Below are positions 45,405 through 55,956 of a stretch of DNA of 64,000 nucleotides, in pieces (the stretch's first letter is position 1; every line of letters begins with the position of its first letter). The DNA is from Piromyces finnis (taxonomy: Eukaryota > Neocallimastigomycota > Neocallimastigomycetes > Neocallimastigales > Neocallimastigaceae), in NCBI GenBank assembly GCA_002104945.1, contig MCFH01000076.1:124001-188000 (forward strand), read 5' to 3'. A model generated the notes under the pieces. The model had not been told where the DNA came from. It saw nothing but the letters and a program-made list of their open reading frames with translations, and searched no databases. Made by a program: the position numbers and the translations under genes.

Positions 45405-46913
45405 ATGAGATTAAATAAAATTATTTTAGCTGTTGTATTAGCTTTTGCTATCGAAGCTGAAGCTGCTACTAAAACACTCCCAACTAGCAGCAGTGCTAAG
45501 ACACTTCCATCCTCTGCTGTTAGTAATGCTAAGACTATTCCATCATCTGTTCTTAGTAATGTAAAGACTATTCCAACCACTACTTCCAAGGCCAAGACTC
45601 TTCCAACCACTACTGCCAGTGGTAAGACTCTTCCAACCACTACTTCTAAGGGCAAGACCCTCCCAACTACTACTACTAACAAGGCCAAGACCCTCCCAAC
45701 CACTACTGCCAGTGGTAAGACTCTTCCAACCACTACTTCTAAGGGTAAGACTCTCCCAACCACTACTGCCAGTGGTAAGACTCTTCCAACTACTACTTCT
45801 AAGGGTAAGACTCTCCCAACCACTACTGCCAGCGGTAAGACTCTTCCAACCACTACCTCTAAGGGCAAGACCCTCCCAACCACTACTGCCAGTGGTAAGA
45901 CTCTTCCAACCACTACTTCTAAGGGTAAGACTCTCCCAACCACTACTGCCAGTGGTAAGACTCTTCCAACCACTACTTCTAAGGGCAAGACCCTCCCAAC
46001 TACTACTACTAACAAGGCCAAGACCCTCCCAACCACTACTGCCAGTGGTAAGACTCTTCCAACTACTACTTCTAAGGGTAAGACTCTCCCAACTACTACT
46101 TCTAAGGGTAAGACTCTCCCAACCACTACTGCCAGTGGTAAGACTCTTCCAACTACTACTTCTAAGGGTAAGACTCTCCCAACTACTACTGCCAGTGGTA
46201 AGACTCTTCCAACTACTACTTCTAAGGGTAGTAAGACTCTTCCAACCACTACTTCTAAGGGTAGTAAGACTCTTCCAACCACTACTGCCAGTGGTAAGAC
46301 TCTTCCAACCACTACTTCTAAGGGTAAGACTCTCCCAACCACTACTGCCAGTGGTAAGACTCTTCCAACCACTACTTCTAAGGGTAAGACTCTCCCAACC
46401 ACTACTGCCAGTGGTAAGACTCTTCCAACTACTACTTCTAAGGGTAGTAAGACTCTTCCAACCACTACTGCCAGTGGTAAGACTCTCCCAACTACTACTG
46501 CCAGTGGTAAGACTCTTCCAACCACTACTTCCAAGGGTAGTAAGACTCTCCCAACCACTACTTCTAAGGCCAAGACTATCCCAACTACTACTTCTAAGGC
46601 CAAGACTATCCCAACTACTACTTCTAAGGCCAAGACTATCCCAACTACTACCTCTAAGGCCAAGACTATCCCAACTACTACCAGAACTACTACCAAGACT
46701 ATCGTTAGAACTACTACTACTCAACACACTCAACCAACCAATGACAATCAAGATTACTACTCTTGTGGTAAGGATGACTGGAGTTGCAAGCAACAAAAGT
46801 CTGATGCTTGTTACGCTGAATTAAACAGATGCTGGAGCAAGCCATGGAGTGAATCATTACTTAATGAATGTCTTTCTATTAATGAAAAGTGTTCAAAGAT
46901 TTGGGTTTACTAA
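45405..46913 (+). CDS. Secreted repeat protein: KTLPTTT decapeptide array with six-cysteine C-terminus
   Basis: A 502-residue predicted secreted or wall-associated protein; I recognise no enzyme or binding family. Signal peptide MRLNKIILAVVLAFAIEAEA. From about residue 25 to 430 it consists of roughly 40 decapeptide units, mainly alternating KTLPTTTASG and KTLPTTTSKG, with variants carrying TNKA or an extra Ser, and ending with four KTIPTTTSKA units. A short Thr/Arg stretch then leads to a C-terminal segment of about 55 residues with six cysteines (YSCGKDDWSCKQQ to CSKIWVY). The dense Thr suggests heavy O-glycosylation. The plus frame is chosen because it alone has a signal peptide, a clean end and a Cys-rich domain; other frames and the minus strand stay open only because the repeat unit is a multiple of three. 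The six-Cys tail is not the fungal dockerin (CBM10) pattern. Confidence 0.85.
   Translation: MRLNKIILAVVLAFAIEAEAATKTLPTSSSAKTLPSSAVSNAKTIPSSVLSNVKTIPTTTSKAKTLPTTTASGKTLPTTTSKGKTLPTTTTNKAKTLPTTTASGKTLPTTTSKGKTLPTTTASGKTLPTTTSKGKTLPTTTASGKTLPTTTSKGKTLPTTTASGKTLPTTTSKGKTLPTTTASGKTLPTTTSKGKTLPTTTTNKAKTLPTTTASGKTLPTTTSKGKTLPTTTSKGKTLPTTTASGKTLPTTTSKGKTLPTTTASGKTLPTTTSKGSKTLPTTTSKGSKTLPTTTASGKTLPTTTSKGKTLPTTTASGKTLPTTTSKGKTLPTTTASGKTLPTTTSKGSKTLPTTTASGKTLPTTTASGKTLPTTTSKGSKTLPTTTSKAKTIPTTTSKAKTIPTTTSKAKTIPTTTSKAKTIPTTTRTTTKTIVRTTTTQHTQPTNDNQDYYSCGKDDWSCKQQKSDACYAELNRCWSKPWSESLLNECLSINEKCSKIWVY
45570..46690 (+). repeat. Minisatellite of 30/60-bp units within the KTLPTTT gene
   Basis: Tandem units of 30 bases in higher-order pairs of 60, with occasional 33-base units (AAGGGTAGTAAGACT). 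Units differ by a few silent changes (ACC/ACT, CTC/CTT, AGC/AGT), distributed in a mosaic that suggests unequal exchange or conversion. Confidence 0.95.
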
Positions 46914-48088
46914 ACTATCAAAACAATTAAATGAAAGAGTATAATATTTCAATATATTGAAATATTATCTGAAATTATAATCATTAATAATTCTAAATTT
47001 TTTTAATTCAACTAAATGAGAATAAAAGATATTTAATATTTAAAGATTTCCTTTTTTTTTATAAAAAAGGACCATTATAATTTCTTATGATGAAATTTCA
47101 ACTATTAAGTATTAATAAATACCATGATCATTTATGGAAAGAAAGAAAATTAAAACACAGCTAAAATGAAAAAAATTAATAATTAAAAAAAAAAAAATAT
47201 AATAATATAAAAAAAGAAGAGTATATATATAAAAAAATTTAAATATAGAATAAAACACACACAATAATCTTTTTTTTTTTTTATTAAAAAAAAATAAAAG
47301 ATAAATAATAATTATTGAAATAAACATTAATTTATTAAAAAAATAAAATTAAAATTAAAAATAGTTTAAATAACTTATTCTTTTTTAAAAATAAAATTAT
47401 TTAGTAAACTTTTTTTTTTTCTTTTTATACTTTGAGAAAGATTAAAAAGAAAAGAAAAAAAAGTTTAATACAATTCTATATATTATTATCGTATGAAAAA
47501 ACCTTTTATTTTCCTTACACTTAATCAAAAGAAAGGAATTTAAAAAGTGGTAGCGTCAAACCAGTATTATAATAAATAACAACAAAAAATCAATTTAAAT
47601 AAAAAAATAAATAATCATATTTTTTTTTATAAAACATAGTTAAAAAAAGTGTCAAAAAAAAAGTGAGTGTTGGTATCTTTATATAAAAATATTAATATAG
47701 GATAAATTTAATTATTTTTTTTAATACATTTTTTTTTATAAATAAAATGAAATGGGATAAAAGTAATAAATCCAATGATGAAAAAAAAAAATTTTTTTTT
47801 TAACATTATATTGGTACTTTTGGTAAAAAAAAAAAAAGAATAAAAAGAATAGCACATCTCCTCCTATATCTTATGATGATGAGATATTGATAATGTTAAT
47901 ATATTAATACTACGAATAAATAGACTTTAATTCATAACAACATTATTAATAAAAACTCTTTTTTTTTTTTTATAAAGATTTACAGTTTTAACTATTTCAT
48001 CGTAATCATAAATTAATAGTAAAAAAAATATATATATATATATATTTTTTTTCTATTGGCCTAGGAAGAGGAAGGCGAAATACTTTTG

Positions 48089-48122
<34 letters not shown>

Positions 48123-48496
48123 AAAGTTTAATGAAAAAACAATATTTAAAAGGATAAAAATTAAAGTTTGATGTAAAACAATTATTCAAATTATTGATAT
48201 TATGATATTATTCATTGAACCAATTATTGTTTGTGAAATAAATTAAAAAAAAATTAAAATAAAAAATTTATCATGTAAAAAAAGCATAAAAATATATTAT
48301 TATTTTTTTTTTTAATTGGTAACCATTTTACTTTTACATTTTTACATTTTTTCATCAGCCATAAAATATTACTATATATTTGTCATAGTTTGTACGTAAA
48401 ATAAAAGAATATTTAAATTAATACAAAAAAGTAAAAAGAAAAAAAAAAAGGCGATTATAAAATTCTAATAAAACACCGAAATAGTTTTAGAGGAAA

Positions 48497-48536
<40 letters not shown>

Positions 48537-48755
48537 ATTATGAATTACCTAGTAATGAAAAATAAACTTTTTTTTTTTTTTACTTTAAAAGTTTTTAGAT
48601 TTTCACTATAAAATTAAAAAAAAAAAAAACATACACCTTAAATTTTTATTTTTTTTTTTATATTTTATTTTTATTATTCGTTTTTTTTTTTTTATTTTTT
48701 TATTTTTGTTTATCTATACCTTTTTTAATTTAATCTATCTATTCTTTTCTTTTTC
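46914..48755. other. AT-rich intergenic stretch between convergent genes, no gene seen
   Basis: Contains the 3' flanks of the repeat protein (plus) and the GPCR (minus), the palindrome at 46941-46968, and long homopolymers (A run near 48089-48114, T run of about 29 near 48502-48530). No coding potential. Confidence 0.5.
46941..46968. repeat. Perfect 28-bp palindrome in the 3' flank of the KTLPTTT gene
   Basis: ATAATATTTCAAT, AT, ATTGAAATATTAT: arms of 13 bases pair perfectly. It lies 27 bases after the stop codon, so it would form a hairpin in the 3' UTR. Short palindromes are commoner in AT-rich DNA, so a role is only possible. Confidence 0.55.
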
Positions 48756-51607
48756 TTATTTATTCATTAAATGTTCATTTGACTTATTTTTATAATAATA
48801 ATCTTCTTCCTCATTTTGTTCTGTTAACATTTTTAGACTTTGATTAAAGAAATAATTATTTGGATCATTATCAATTGCTTCTAGATACCCATATTGTTGT
48901 TCTTTATTATTAACGGTTGTGGCAGAATTAGTATAATTTGTTTTATTGTATTGATTAAGCGTATGATGATGCTGTTGTTGTTGATGTTGATGATAATTAT
49001 AATTATTAATATAATTATTGTAGTTATTGATGTAATTATTAATGTAGTTATTAATATTTTCATTTTGATAATATTTATTATTTGAATTCGTGGTATTAAA
49101 GGAGGAGTTATACCAATTATTATTTTTATTTCCAAAAAAGATTGATTTTCTTTTCTTTTCTTTTTTCAATGGAATAAAGTCAACAAGATTCACCGTGATA
49201 TTAAAGTAATCATTGGTTACACTATTTCCGTTAAAGGATCCATTTTCTATAGGATGCTTGAGGATATATATAAGACGTGATCCAACTAAAAGATAATTGT
49301 AATACAATATACCCAATAAATATAAATTTTGAGTAATAAAATAAATGACGGCTGTATTCATTTGGAAGGATCCAATAAATGAAAATGAATATTCGTAAAG
49401 AAGGGATACAAATAAAAATAAAACAATAAATAGTATAAATTTAACTTCACCAACTCTTCTCGATACCCTTATAGTTTTAATCGTCATAACAATCATACAT
49501 ATAAACTATAAAATATTTATAATAGTTATATTAAAAAGCGGTCCACAATTTATAATATTTAAAATCGTGTAATATTATAATTATAATATTTAAAAAAAAG
49601 TGTTATATAAATGTATTATGAAAAAGTTAGTACTAAATAGAATTAATTATAAATGTTATAAGGTAGAGATATTACCATAAATACACTATAAACAGTTCCG
49701 TAAAACAAATAGAGAAATATTTGTTCATAATAGCACATTGAAATACGTTGTTTAAAAAAAACGCCAAAGGTTCCAATTCCAAAATTATCATTTCGTGTTA
49801 AAAAAATGATGGCAAAAAGACTTAAAAATAAAATAATTAGTATGTTTTTTAATAAACGTTTATCATTCACTTTTTTTCCGTAGTTAACTTCAGAAATATT
49901 GGTATAGATATAATAGATTCTGTAAATAATTGCAATAATTGGTAGATAACTTAAATTTATACCCAAAAATTTATAAATATAGGAACAACGACATAAAAAT
50001 CTTGTTTGGCTATATTTATAGGTAAACATAAAAGATAAACTGATAATAGTTCCCAAAAGATTTAAAGAGGCTAAATAAGGTGAAATAACTTTTAGATAGG
50101 GATGTTTTCTATTTTTTAAAACCAAAAATATGGTGATAAAAAATAATATTATAATGAAAATATTGATATATTCATAAAATATATAGAAAATATTATCATC
50201 ATTGGTTTTAATTTTTTCAATATCTAAGATATTCTTTATAATATCGATAAATTCAACACTACTATTTCTCTTTAAACCATCACTTAAATAGGAAGGAAGA
50301 AATAGTCTTGTCTCCATATAACTCGCACTATATTGACTTTTTATTAAAAAGGTATTTATATTAATAGGCTTAATTTTTCTAATGATGGCACATAATTCTG
50401 GATTTTTATTACAATAAGAAATAACATCATTGTTATTAATTTCTTTTTTTATTTTAAATGTTGGTATAGTACCGAAATTATCTGCTCGATAGTGTTGCAT
50501 TTCTGGTGATGCTAGTTCCAGTGCTAAGGATACAAGATCCTCCATAGGTTTTTTACTATGGTTATTAATTACAAGATATTTTTTTTGTAAAGTACTATAA
50601 TTATTTCGTAATAGGTTCGGTAAAACAGAAATATTAGGATTTTCTTTTAAAGATTTATAGTACGATGCCTTTCCTTTAAATAAAAATTTTTCATTATTTA
50701 TAAAGGTCTGATAAGCTTGATTTATATTGGTATCTAGAGTATTATTAATATTTTCTCCTGTATATTTTAGTACATAATCTCTAAAGGAATGAAATGTTGC
50801 ATTTGCTTTATCACTAAAAAATATTTTAAAAAACTCTGAATTATCCTTTGATGTTTGTAAGTTATATTGGGAACAAAGATACTCTGCAAAAAAACTCATT
50901 AATTCATCATTATTCTTTAACCCTATACTTAGTAATCCTTCTTGAGTACTATTTAAGTTATTAGTTTCATTGTTTATTAAATCTACCATATTATTTATGA
51001 ATATATCTTTTAAATCGACATGATCCTTATGATAATATAGCAAGTCATAATCAACTTCATAGGGAAGACCATATAAATGAGAAGTATTATCTTTTTCATT
51101 CTGTCCATCCTTTAATATATCTTCATCGTGATGATTTAGTTGTTCTTTTGTGACACTATGTTTATTATAATCTTCATAATATTCAGTTAATTCTCTTATA
51201 CGATATACTCCATTTAAAACGACATTTGTTGCATAAGAAACGTCACTATAAAGAAATCCATTATCTACTATTACCATATCATACTTTTCAGATTTTAAAG
51301 CAGTAATAGTACAATTTGTTAGTTTTGCATATTCATAATCATATAATTTTACAAAAGTAAAATTTTTGAATTCATTTGAAATAACTATTCCATCATTAGG
51401 ATCAGGCTCACAGTATAAAAAATTTACTTTATTATTTACTTTTTTCAATGACAAATATTGATTTATTTGTTGATTATAATTTTCTAAATAGGTATTTGAA
51501 TCTTGAATATCCGGTCTATTTATTAAGATATTAATAACGTTTGATTGAGCATTTATTTTAATAAAACAAAATATTGAAAAAAGCAATATATTTATTATGA
51601 ATGACAT
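48756..51607 (-). CDS. Class C GPCR-like receptor with bacterial-type solute-binding ectodomain
   Basis: Predicted plasma-membrane receptor of 893 residues. Exon 1 is 51607-49676 and exon 2 49505-48756; the intron (GTAATATC..TTTATAG, phase 0) interrupts the fifth transmembrane helix. Signal peptide MSFIINILLFSIFCFIKINA. Residues about 22-470 form an ectodomain with features of family 1 periplasmic solute-binding proteins, notably HLYGLPYEVDYDLLYYHKDH, AFQTF-like INQAYQTFINNEKFLFKG, and the late ALELASPEMQHYRADNFGTI block. From about 479, seven hydrophobic segments follow, including LVLKNRKHPYLKVISPYLAS after TM1 and a C-R-C start of TM3, as in GABA-B-like receptors. The cytoplasmic tail of about 165 residues is rich in Asn, His, Gln and Tyr. 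Such receptors are known to be numerous in anaerobic gut fungi and are thought to sense carbohydrates; ligand here is unknown. Confidence 0.85.
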
Positions 51608-54288
51608 TTTTCTTTTTATTATATATTATGCGTAAAATTAAATTATTAGTTTTTATTGGTATTAGTAATATTACGAATTATTATTATTATTTTTTCTTTT
51701 CTTATATTAAATTATTTTCATAAATAGATTTCATGTATTAAATAATTGTTTTATAAGTGGTATAATATTTTATAATATTTTATAATATTTTCAATAATGT
51801 TAATTGTAATATTTAATTTATTTGCTATTTATTTTTATTTGGTTGAAATAAAATTAGAATTGGCTAAACATTGTAATAATAGTATGTAGATTATATAAAA
51901 CTGAATAAATAATTATACTGAATAGATTATAATATTTTTATAATATGATTTAGATTATTTGTTAATTTATGCTTTGATTATAATTTATTGAAATACATAA
52001 ATATTATATATATGAAAGTAGGGTTATAATAAAATATATTAAATATGATCTAATATAAATATATATATAGATATTATGATTTTTTTATTTTTTATTTTGT
52101 ACTTTTTTTTTTTTTTAAGGAAAAAAAAAAATTCTTTTAAAGGTAAAAATAATGGGATTTTATGGTAATAAAAAATTTGGGTGTAGAAAATTCTTCTTTA
52201 TCCCTAAATTAAATTGAAGTAGATCTTTTTAATAATAAATTTGTGTAAATCTTTTTTATTATAAAATATAGTTTATATTTAATCCTAATACTTACTATTT
52301 TTTATTTTTTTATTCTTTTCATAAAAGAGGATAAAAATGGTGAATATTAAAAAATAAACAACCAATTAAAAATTTTGTCAACAAAATGTATTTTATTAAA
52401 GATAAACTTTTTATTAAAAAATTGGGTGATAGAATCGAAATAGATTTTATTATAAATTTTTATATATTATAGTAAAAGAATAGAGTATATCGATGATAAG
52501 ATCAATAAAATATTTAAAATACAATATAATAAAATGGTATATTTTGTATTTTTTTATACCTTTAATATTATATGGATATATAGCTTTGATCTTATCAATC
52601 TATGGAAATATTCTAATGATAACAATAATTTATTCATAAATTTTAAATGGCTTATAAAAAAATATATTAAATCCTAAAAACACAAAACCCAATGAAAGAT
52701 AAAGATGAAGAATTTATGTATATATTTTTGGGTCATACTATTTATTATTAAAATAATTAATATTATTTATAATTATTCAACATTCAACCCTTAAATTGAT
52801 TTTATTTTTAGTTCATTGTACTTTTAATAATTAATCCAACATAAACTTTTTATTTTTTTAAATTAAAGATCATATTTCCTTTCTATCTTTCTTTTTTCCT
52901 TTTTTATATTAATTTTTTTTTGTTTTTGTGTAACCATAAAATTATTAAAATTAAAATTTTTGAACAAATCATCTTCTTTAAATTAGATATTGTTGATTTT
53001 TTTATTAAGAGTTGTTTAATTTAGGTTTATAATTATGTCAACTTTATTAATATATTTTATGATAAAGAACTACTTGCGTTACATTCTTCTCAAACTACAT
53101 GTATTTATACATTTACATTGTGGCTTAAACATATAATCAAATACAATATATACAAATACGTTTTAATACATTTCAATACATTTGAATACATGTGACATAA
53201 CGTTTCACATATTCTAACATTTTTAATGTTTCAGGTGATAATATTAATTTTTTTTATATTTATTTATATTATACTGTATTTTATATGAACAATTAATTTT
53301 CAAAGTTGAATAACAATAGAAAAAGTATTTTTAATAATAAAAATTAATGTTACACATAATATTTTAATTAACTATAATATTAAATTATGCTTTTAATACA
53401 ATTTTAAAATAATTGTATACATTGTATGCATTATATGTCTATAAAGAACAAGAGTTTGAAAATATATTGTATGTTTGATATTTGGAATTAGGTATTTATT
53501 ATATAAAAAAACCAGAAAATATATTGTATGCTTGATATTTGGAATTAGGTATTTATTGTATAAAAAAGCCTATGAATTATAATGATTTTATTATAAAAAT
53601 TTTTAAAGTGGATTAATAAAAAAAGTAAATTTATTATTATTATAGTTCATTATTTTTTTAAAACTAATATTTTTAATGTTTTAAATTAAAACTGTATATA
53701 GATGTGGCTGATTATCATATCATTTACTAATCTAGATATTTTAATTCTTTTGGTTTAATAGTAAAAATATAAAAAACAAGAAAAGTGGATAAATTCTATT
53801 TGTGGCTGATACTTAATTAACAACAATATAATAAATTAATTAATTTATTAAATGTTTCCCTAAAAATTGGACTTTTTTGAAATAACTAAATAAATGCAAT
53901 AATCGATGTATTTATTATGATAATAACTTTATATATTTTCGTCTATTATAAAGAATACTTATAAAAAGTAAAAGACTTATATGTATATGGTATAACATTT
54001 ACTTTTTTATTTAATTATTTAAAAAAAAAATAATAGATATGTTACATTTGAAAAAATTTATTTTAAAATTATCTAAAGGTAAATAATTTTTGAAAAATTT
54101 CAATATTACTTTACTTTTCATTTTCTTCCTTTGCTATTTATCATAATAAATAACTAAAAATAATTTACATAGAACAAGATATTTTTTTTAAGTATAACAA
54201 AAAATTTATCTTTTCTAATCCGAGTTTTCGCATAACTGAAAAAAGAAAATTATAAACTTTTTATTTTTTATTTTTTTTTTTTTATCAT
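51608..54288. other. AT-rich intergenic stretch, no gene seen
   Basis: About 2.7 kb between the GPCR promoter side and the 3' end of the CotH gene. It holds the 57-bp tandem duplication listed; a patch near 53085-53225 rich in ACATTT-like words (ACATTCTTC, ATACATTTACATT, AATACATTTGAATACATG) is mildly repetitive. No ORF of note. Confidence 0.5.
53458..53571. repeat. 57-bp tandem duplication
   Basis: Two adjacent copies beginning GAAAATATATTGTATG (53458 and 53515), sharing TTGATATTTGGAATTAGG and differing at only a few positions. Non-coding. Confidence 0.9.
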
Positions 54289-55956
54289 TTAGAAATATTT
54301 AGTTGGAGTACAAGATTTACTTGGTGGATTTTGGTCACCATCCCATGTAATACAGAATTCATTTTTGATAGCTTCTGCTCTTTGTTCAACCCATTGATAA
54401 ATACCCCAATGAAGACCACCAACACCTTTTTCAAAATTTTCTTGGAAATGATTGAAATAATATATTGGAATACCTGATCTTTTACCAGCATTATATGGAC
54501 GTTCAAAAGAAAAGTCCCATTCCATTTCAGGTTCATAACGTTCTCTGTAAGATTCGACAACACTTCTGAAAGCAACTGGATTAAATATAGTTTGAACAAT
54601 GGCAATAAGCGTATTTTGGAAACGTTTTTGAAGCGCTGGTGAACCAGCAATAAATTTATCAACTAAAGTACGATAATCCGTATCTCTTCCAACAATATGC
54701 CATTGACGATTAAGCATAGTAGTATAAGATTGGGATGGGAAATCATCACCAACACTGTTAATTGGTGCAATTAAACCAACACCCCATGTTTCATCATGGT
54801 CTTGGGTAATGAAATAAAATTTAAAGGTATCCTTTGTAGATTGGTTTGGATCATCGTAAATTGCATAATTACTAGTTGTATGCCAATAACCATCCCAATC
54901 ACCAGTTAAGTATTCCATTGCCATAGCTTTATGGAAAGTATCAATATCAAACCATTGACTTTCAAATGTTTGTAATGCACTTTCATTCTTTGGATTAAGT
55001 TCACTAATAGCTTTACAGAGTGGTAGTAATCTAGAATGACTACCATAAAAATATTGATAATATGTAGCATTATTTGGCTTATATTCAAAATCAGATCCAA
55101 ATTCACAATCAATAGGATAACCAAGTTTTTTTGGTAAATTAATATCACCAGTGGATGGATTACCATAAAATTCATTTTTAATAAAAGATTCACTGAATGC
55201 TTCTTCTTGTAATGTGTAGAAACCAGCTGGCTTCTTGTTAACATAAACACGAACCATAACAGACTTAATACTTGGCATACCAATACTTTCAATGATATGA
55301 CCATAAATAAATTGACGAAGATTAAGTGGATCTTCACCACCATTACGTAACTTTAAAATAGTTCTTCCATTTATACCACCATCATTTAATTCCATTCTTA
55401 TTTGGAATTTTGAGAAATCTCTATTTTTAGCTGTGGCAATAATATTACTAAAGGTTTTTTTGGTATTTTTAAGATAAAAAGTAACATTTTCTATTTGAAC
55501 CTTATCTCTAGTTGGGTTATGGAAAAAATATTCAGTTGTATTACCAGTAAAATGAATAGTTGGAATGTAAGCATCATCAAAAAGGTTAGTCTTACCAACA
55601 CTTCTGTTCCAATTTGGTAGAGTAGATGGATGCTTAAAAGTTTTAAGAGTTTTTAGTGTAACTTTTCTACCAAAAAATTCATGATAAGTAGTGTTTGTTT
55701 TAATAGTATATGTACGATAGAAATCTTCTTTTACACCATCAACGATATAATAGTATTGAAATTCTTTATTTGGCGCATTGGTTAACTTTCCTGCACATAA
55801 AAGTGGATCACTATTATAAGGTTTAATATTATATTTCTTACCACCAACTATTTGAAGCTGTGTTTTATTACCAAATGATATGACCTTAAATAAAACAGTT
55901 CTACTATAAACAACACTTAAAAAAAGTGTTAATGCCAATATAAATTGTTTTACCAT
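54289..55956 (-). CDS. Secreted CotH-family protein (atypical kinase-like fold)
   Basis: Single-exon gene for 555 residues with signal peptide MVKQFILALTLFLSVVYS. CotH proteins have an atypical protein-kinase-like fold and are abundant in anaerobic fungi and bacteria; some phosphorylate secreted proteins. Visible motifs are NGRTILKLRNGGEDPLNLRQ (197-216), carrying the Lys/Arg and Glu-Asp residues typical of the nucleotide-binding lobe, GFYTLQEEAF (245-254), the loop GDWDGYWHTTSNYAIYDD (352-369), and ITQDHDETWGVGL (383-395), the metal-binding D-x-D-x-T-like segment. Residues 1-190 form an extra N-terminal region of probable beta-sandwich character. No dockerin or carbohydrate-binding module is attached, unlike many anaerobic fungal CotH proteins, so this copy is not obviously a cellulosome component. 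Whether it is an active kinase cannot be said from sequence alone. Confidence 0.88.
   Translation of the reverse strand: MVKQFILALTLFLSVVYSRTVLFKVISFGNKTQLQIVGGKKYNIKPYNSDPLLCAGKLTNAPNKEFQYYYIVDGVKEDFYRTYTIKTNTTYHEFFGRKVTLKTLKTFKHPSTLPNWNRSVGKTNLFDDAYIPTIHFTGNTTEYFFHNPTRDKVQIENVTFYLKNTKKTFSNIIATAKNRDFSKFQIRMELNDGGINGRTILKLRNGGEDPLNLRQFIYGHIIESIGMPSIKSVMVRVYVNKKPAGFYTLQEEAFSESFIKNEFYGNPSTGDINLPKKLGYPIDCEFGSDFEYKPNNATYYQYFYGSHSRLLPLCKAISELNPKNESALQTFESQWFDIDTFHKAMAMEYLTGDWDGYWHTTSNYAIYDDPNQSTKDTFKFYFITQDHDETWGVGLIAPINSVGDDFPSQSYTTMLNRQWHIVGRDTDYRTLVDKFIAGSPALQKRFQNTLIAIVQTIFNPVAFRSVVESYRERYEPEMEWDFSFERPYNAGKRSGIPIYYFNHFQENFEKGVGGLHWGIYQWVEQRAEAIKNEFCITWDGDQNPPSKSCTPTKYF

Noticed and set aside
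41661-46690. CRISPR-like regular repeats
   Set aside because: The repeats are contiguous coding minisatellites without unique spacers, in a eukaryotic context.
45353-46796. Two minus-strand frames of 447 and 417 codons over the KTLPTTT gene, and a plus-strand 401-codon frame
   Set aside because: They stay open only because the repeat unit is a multiple of three. They lack a credible signal peptide or a non-repetitive domain.
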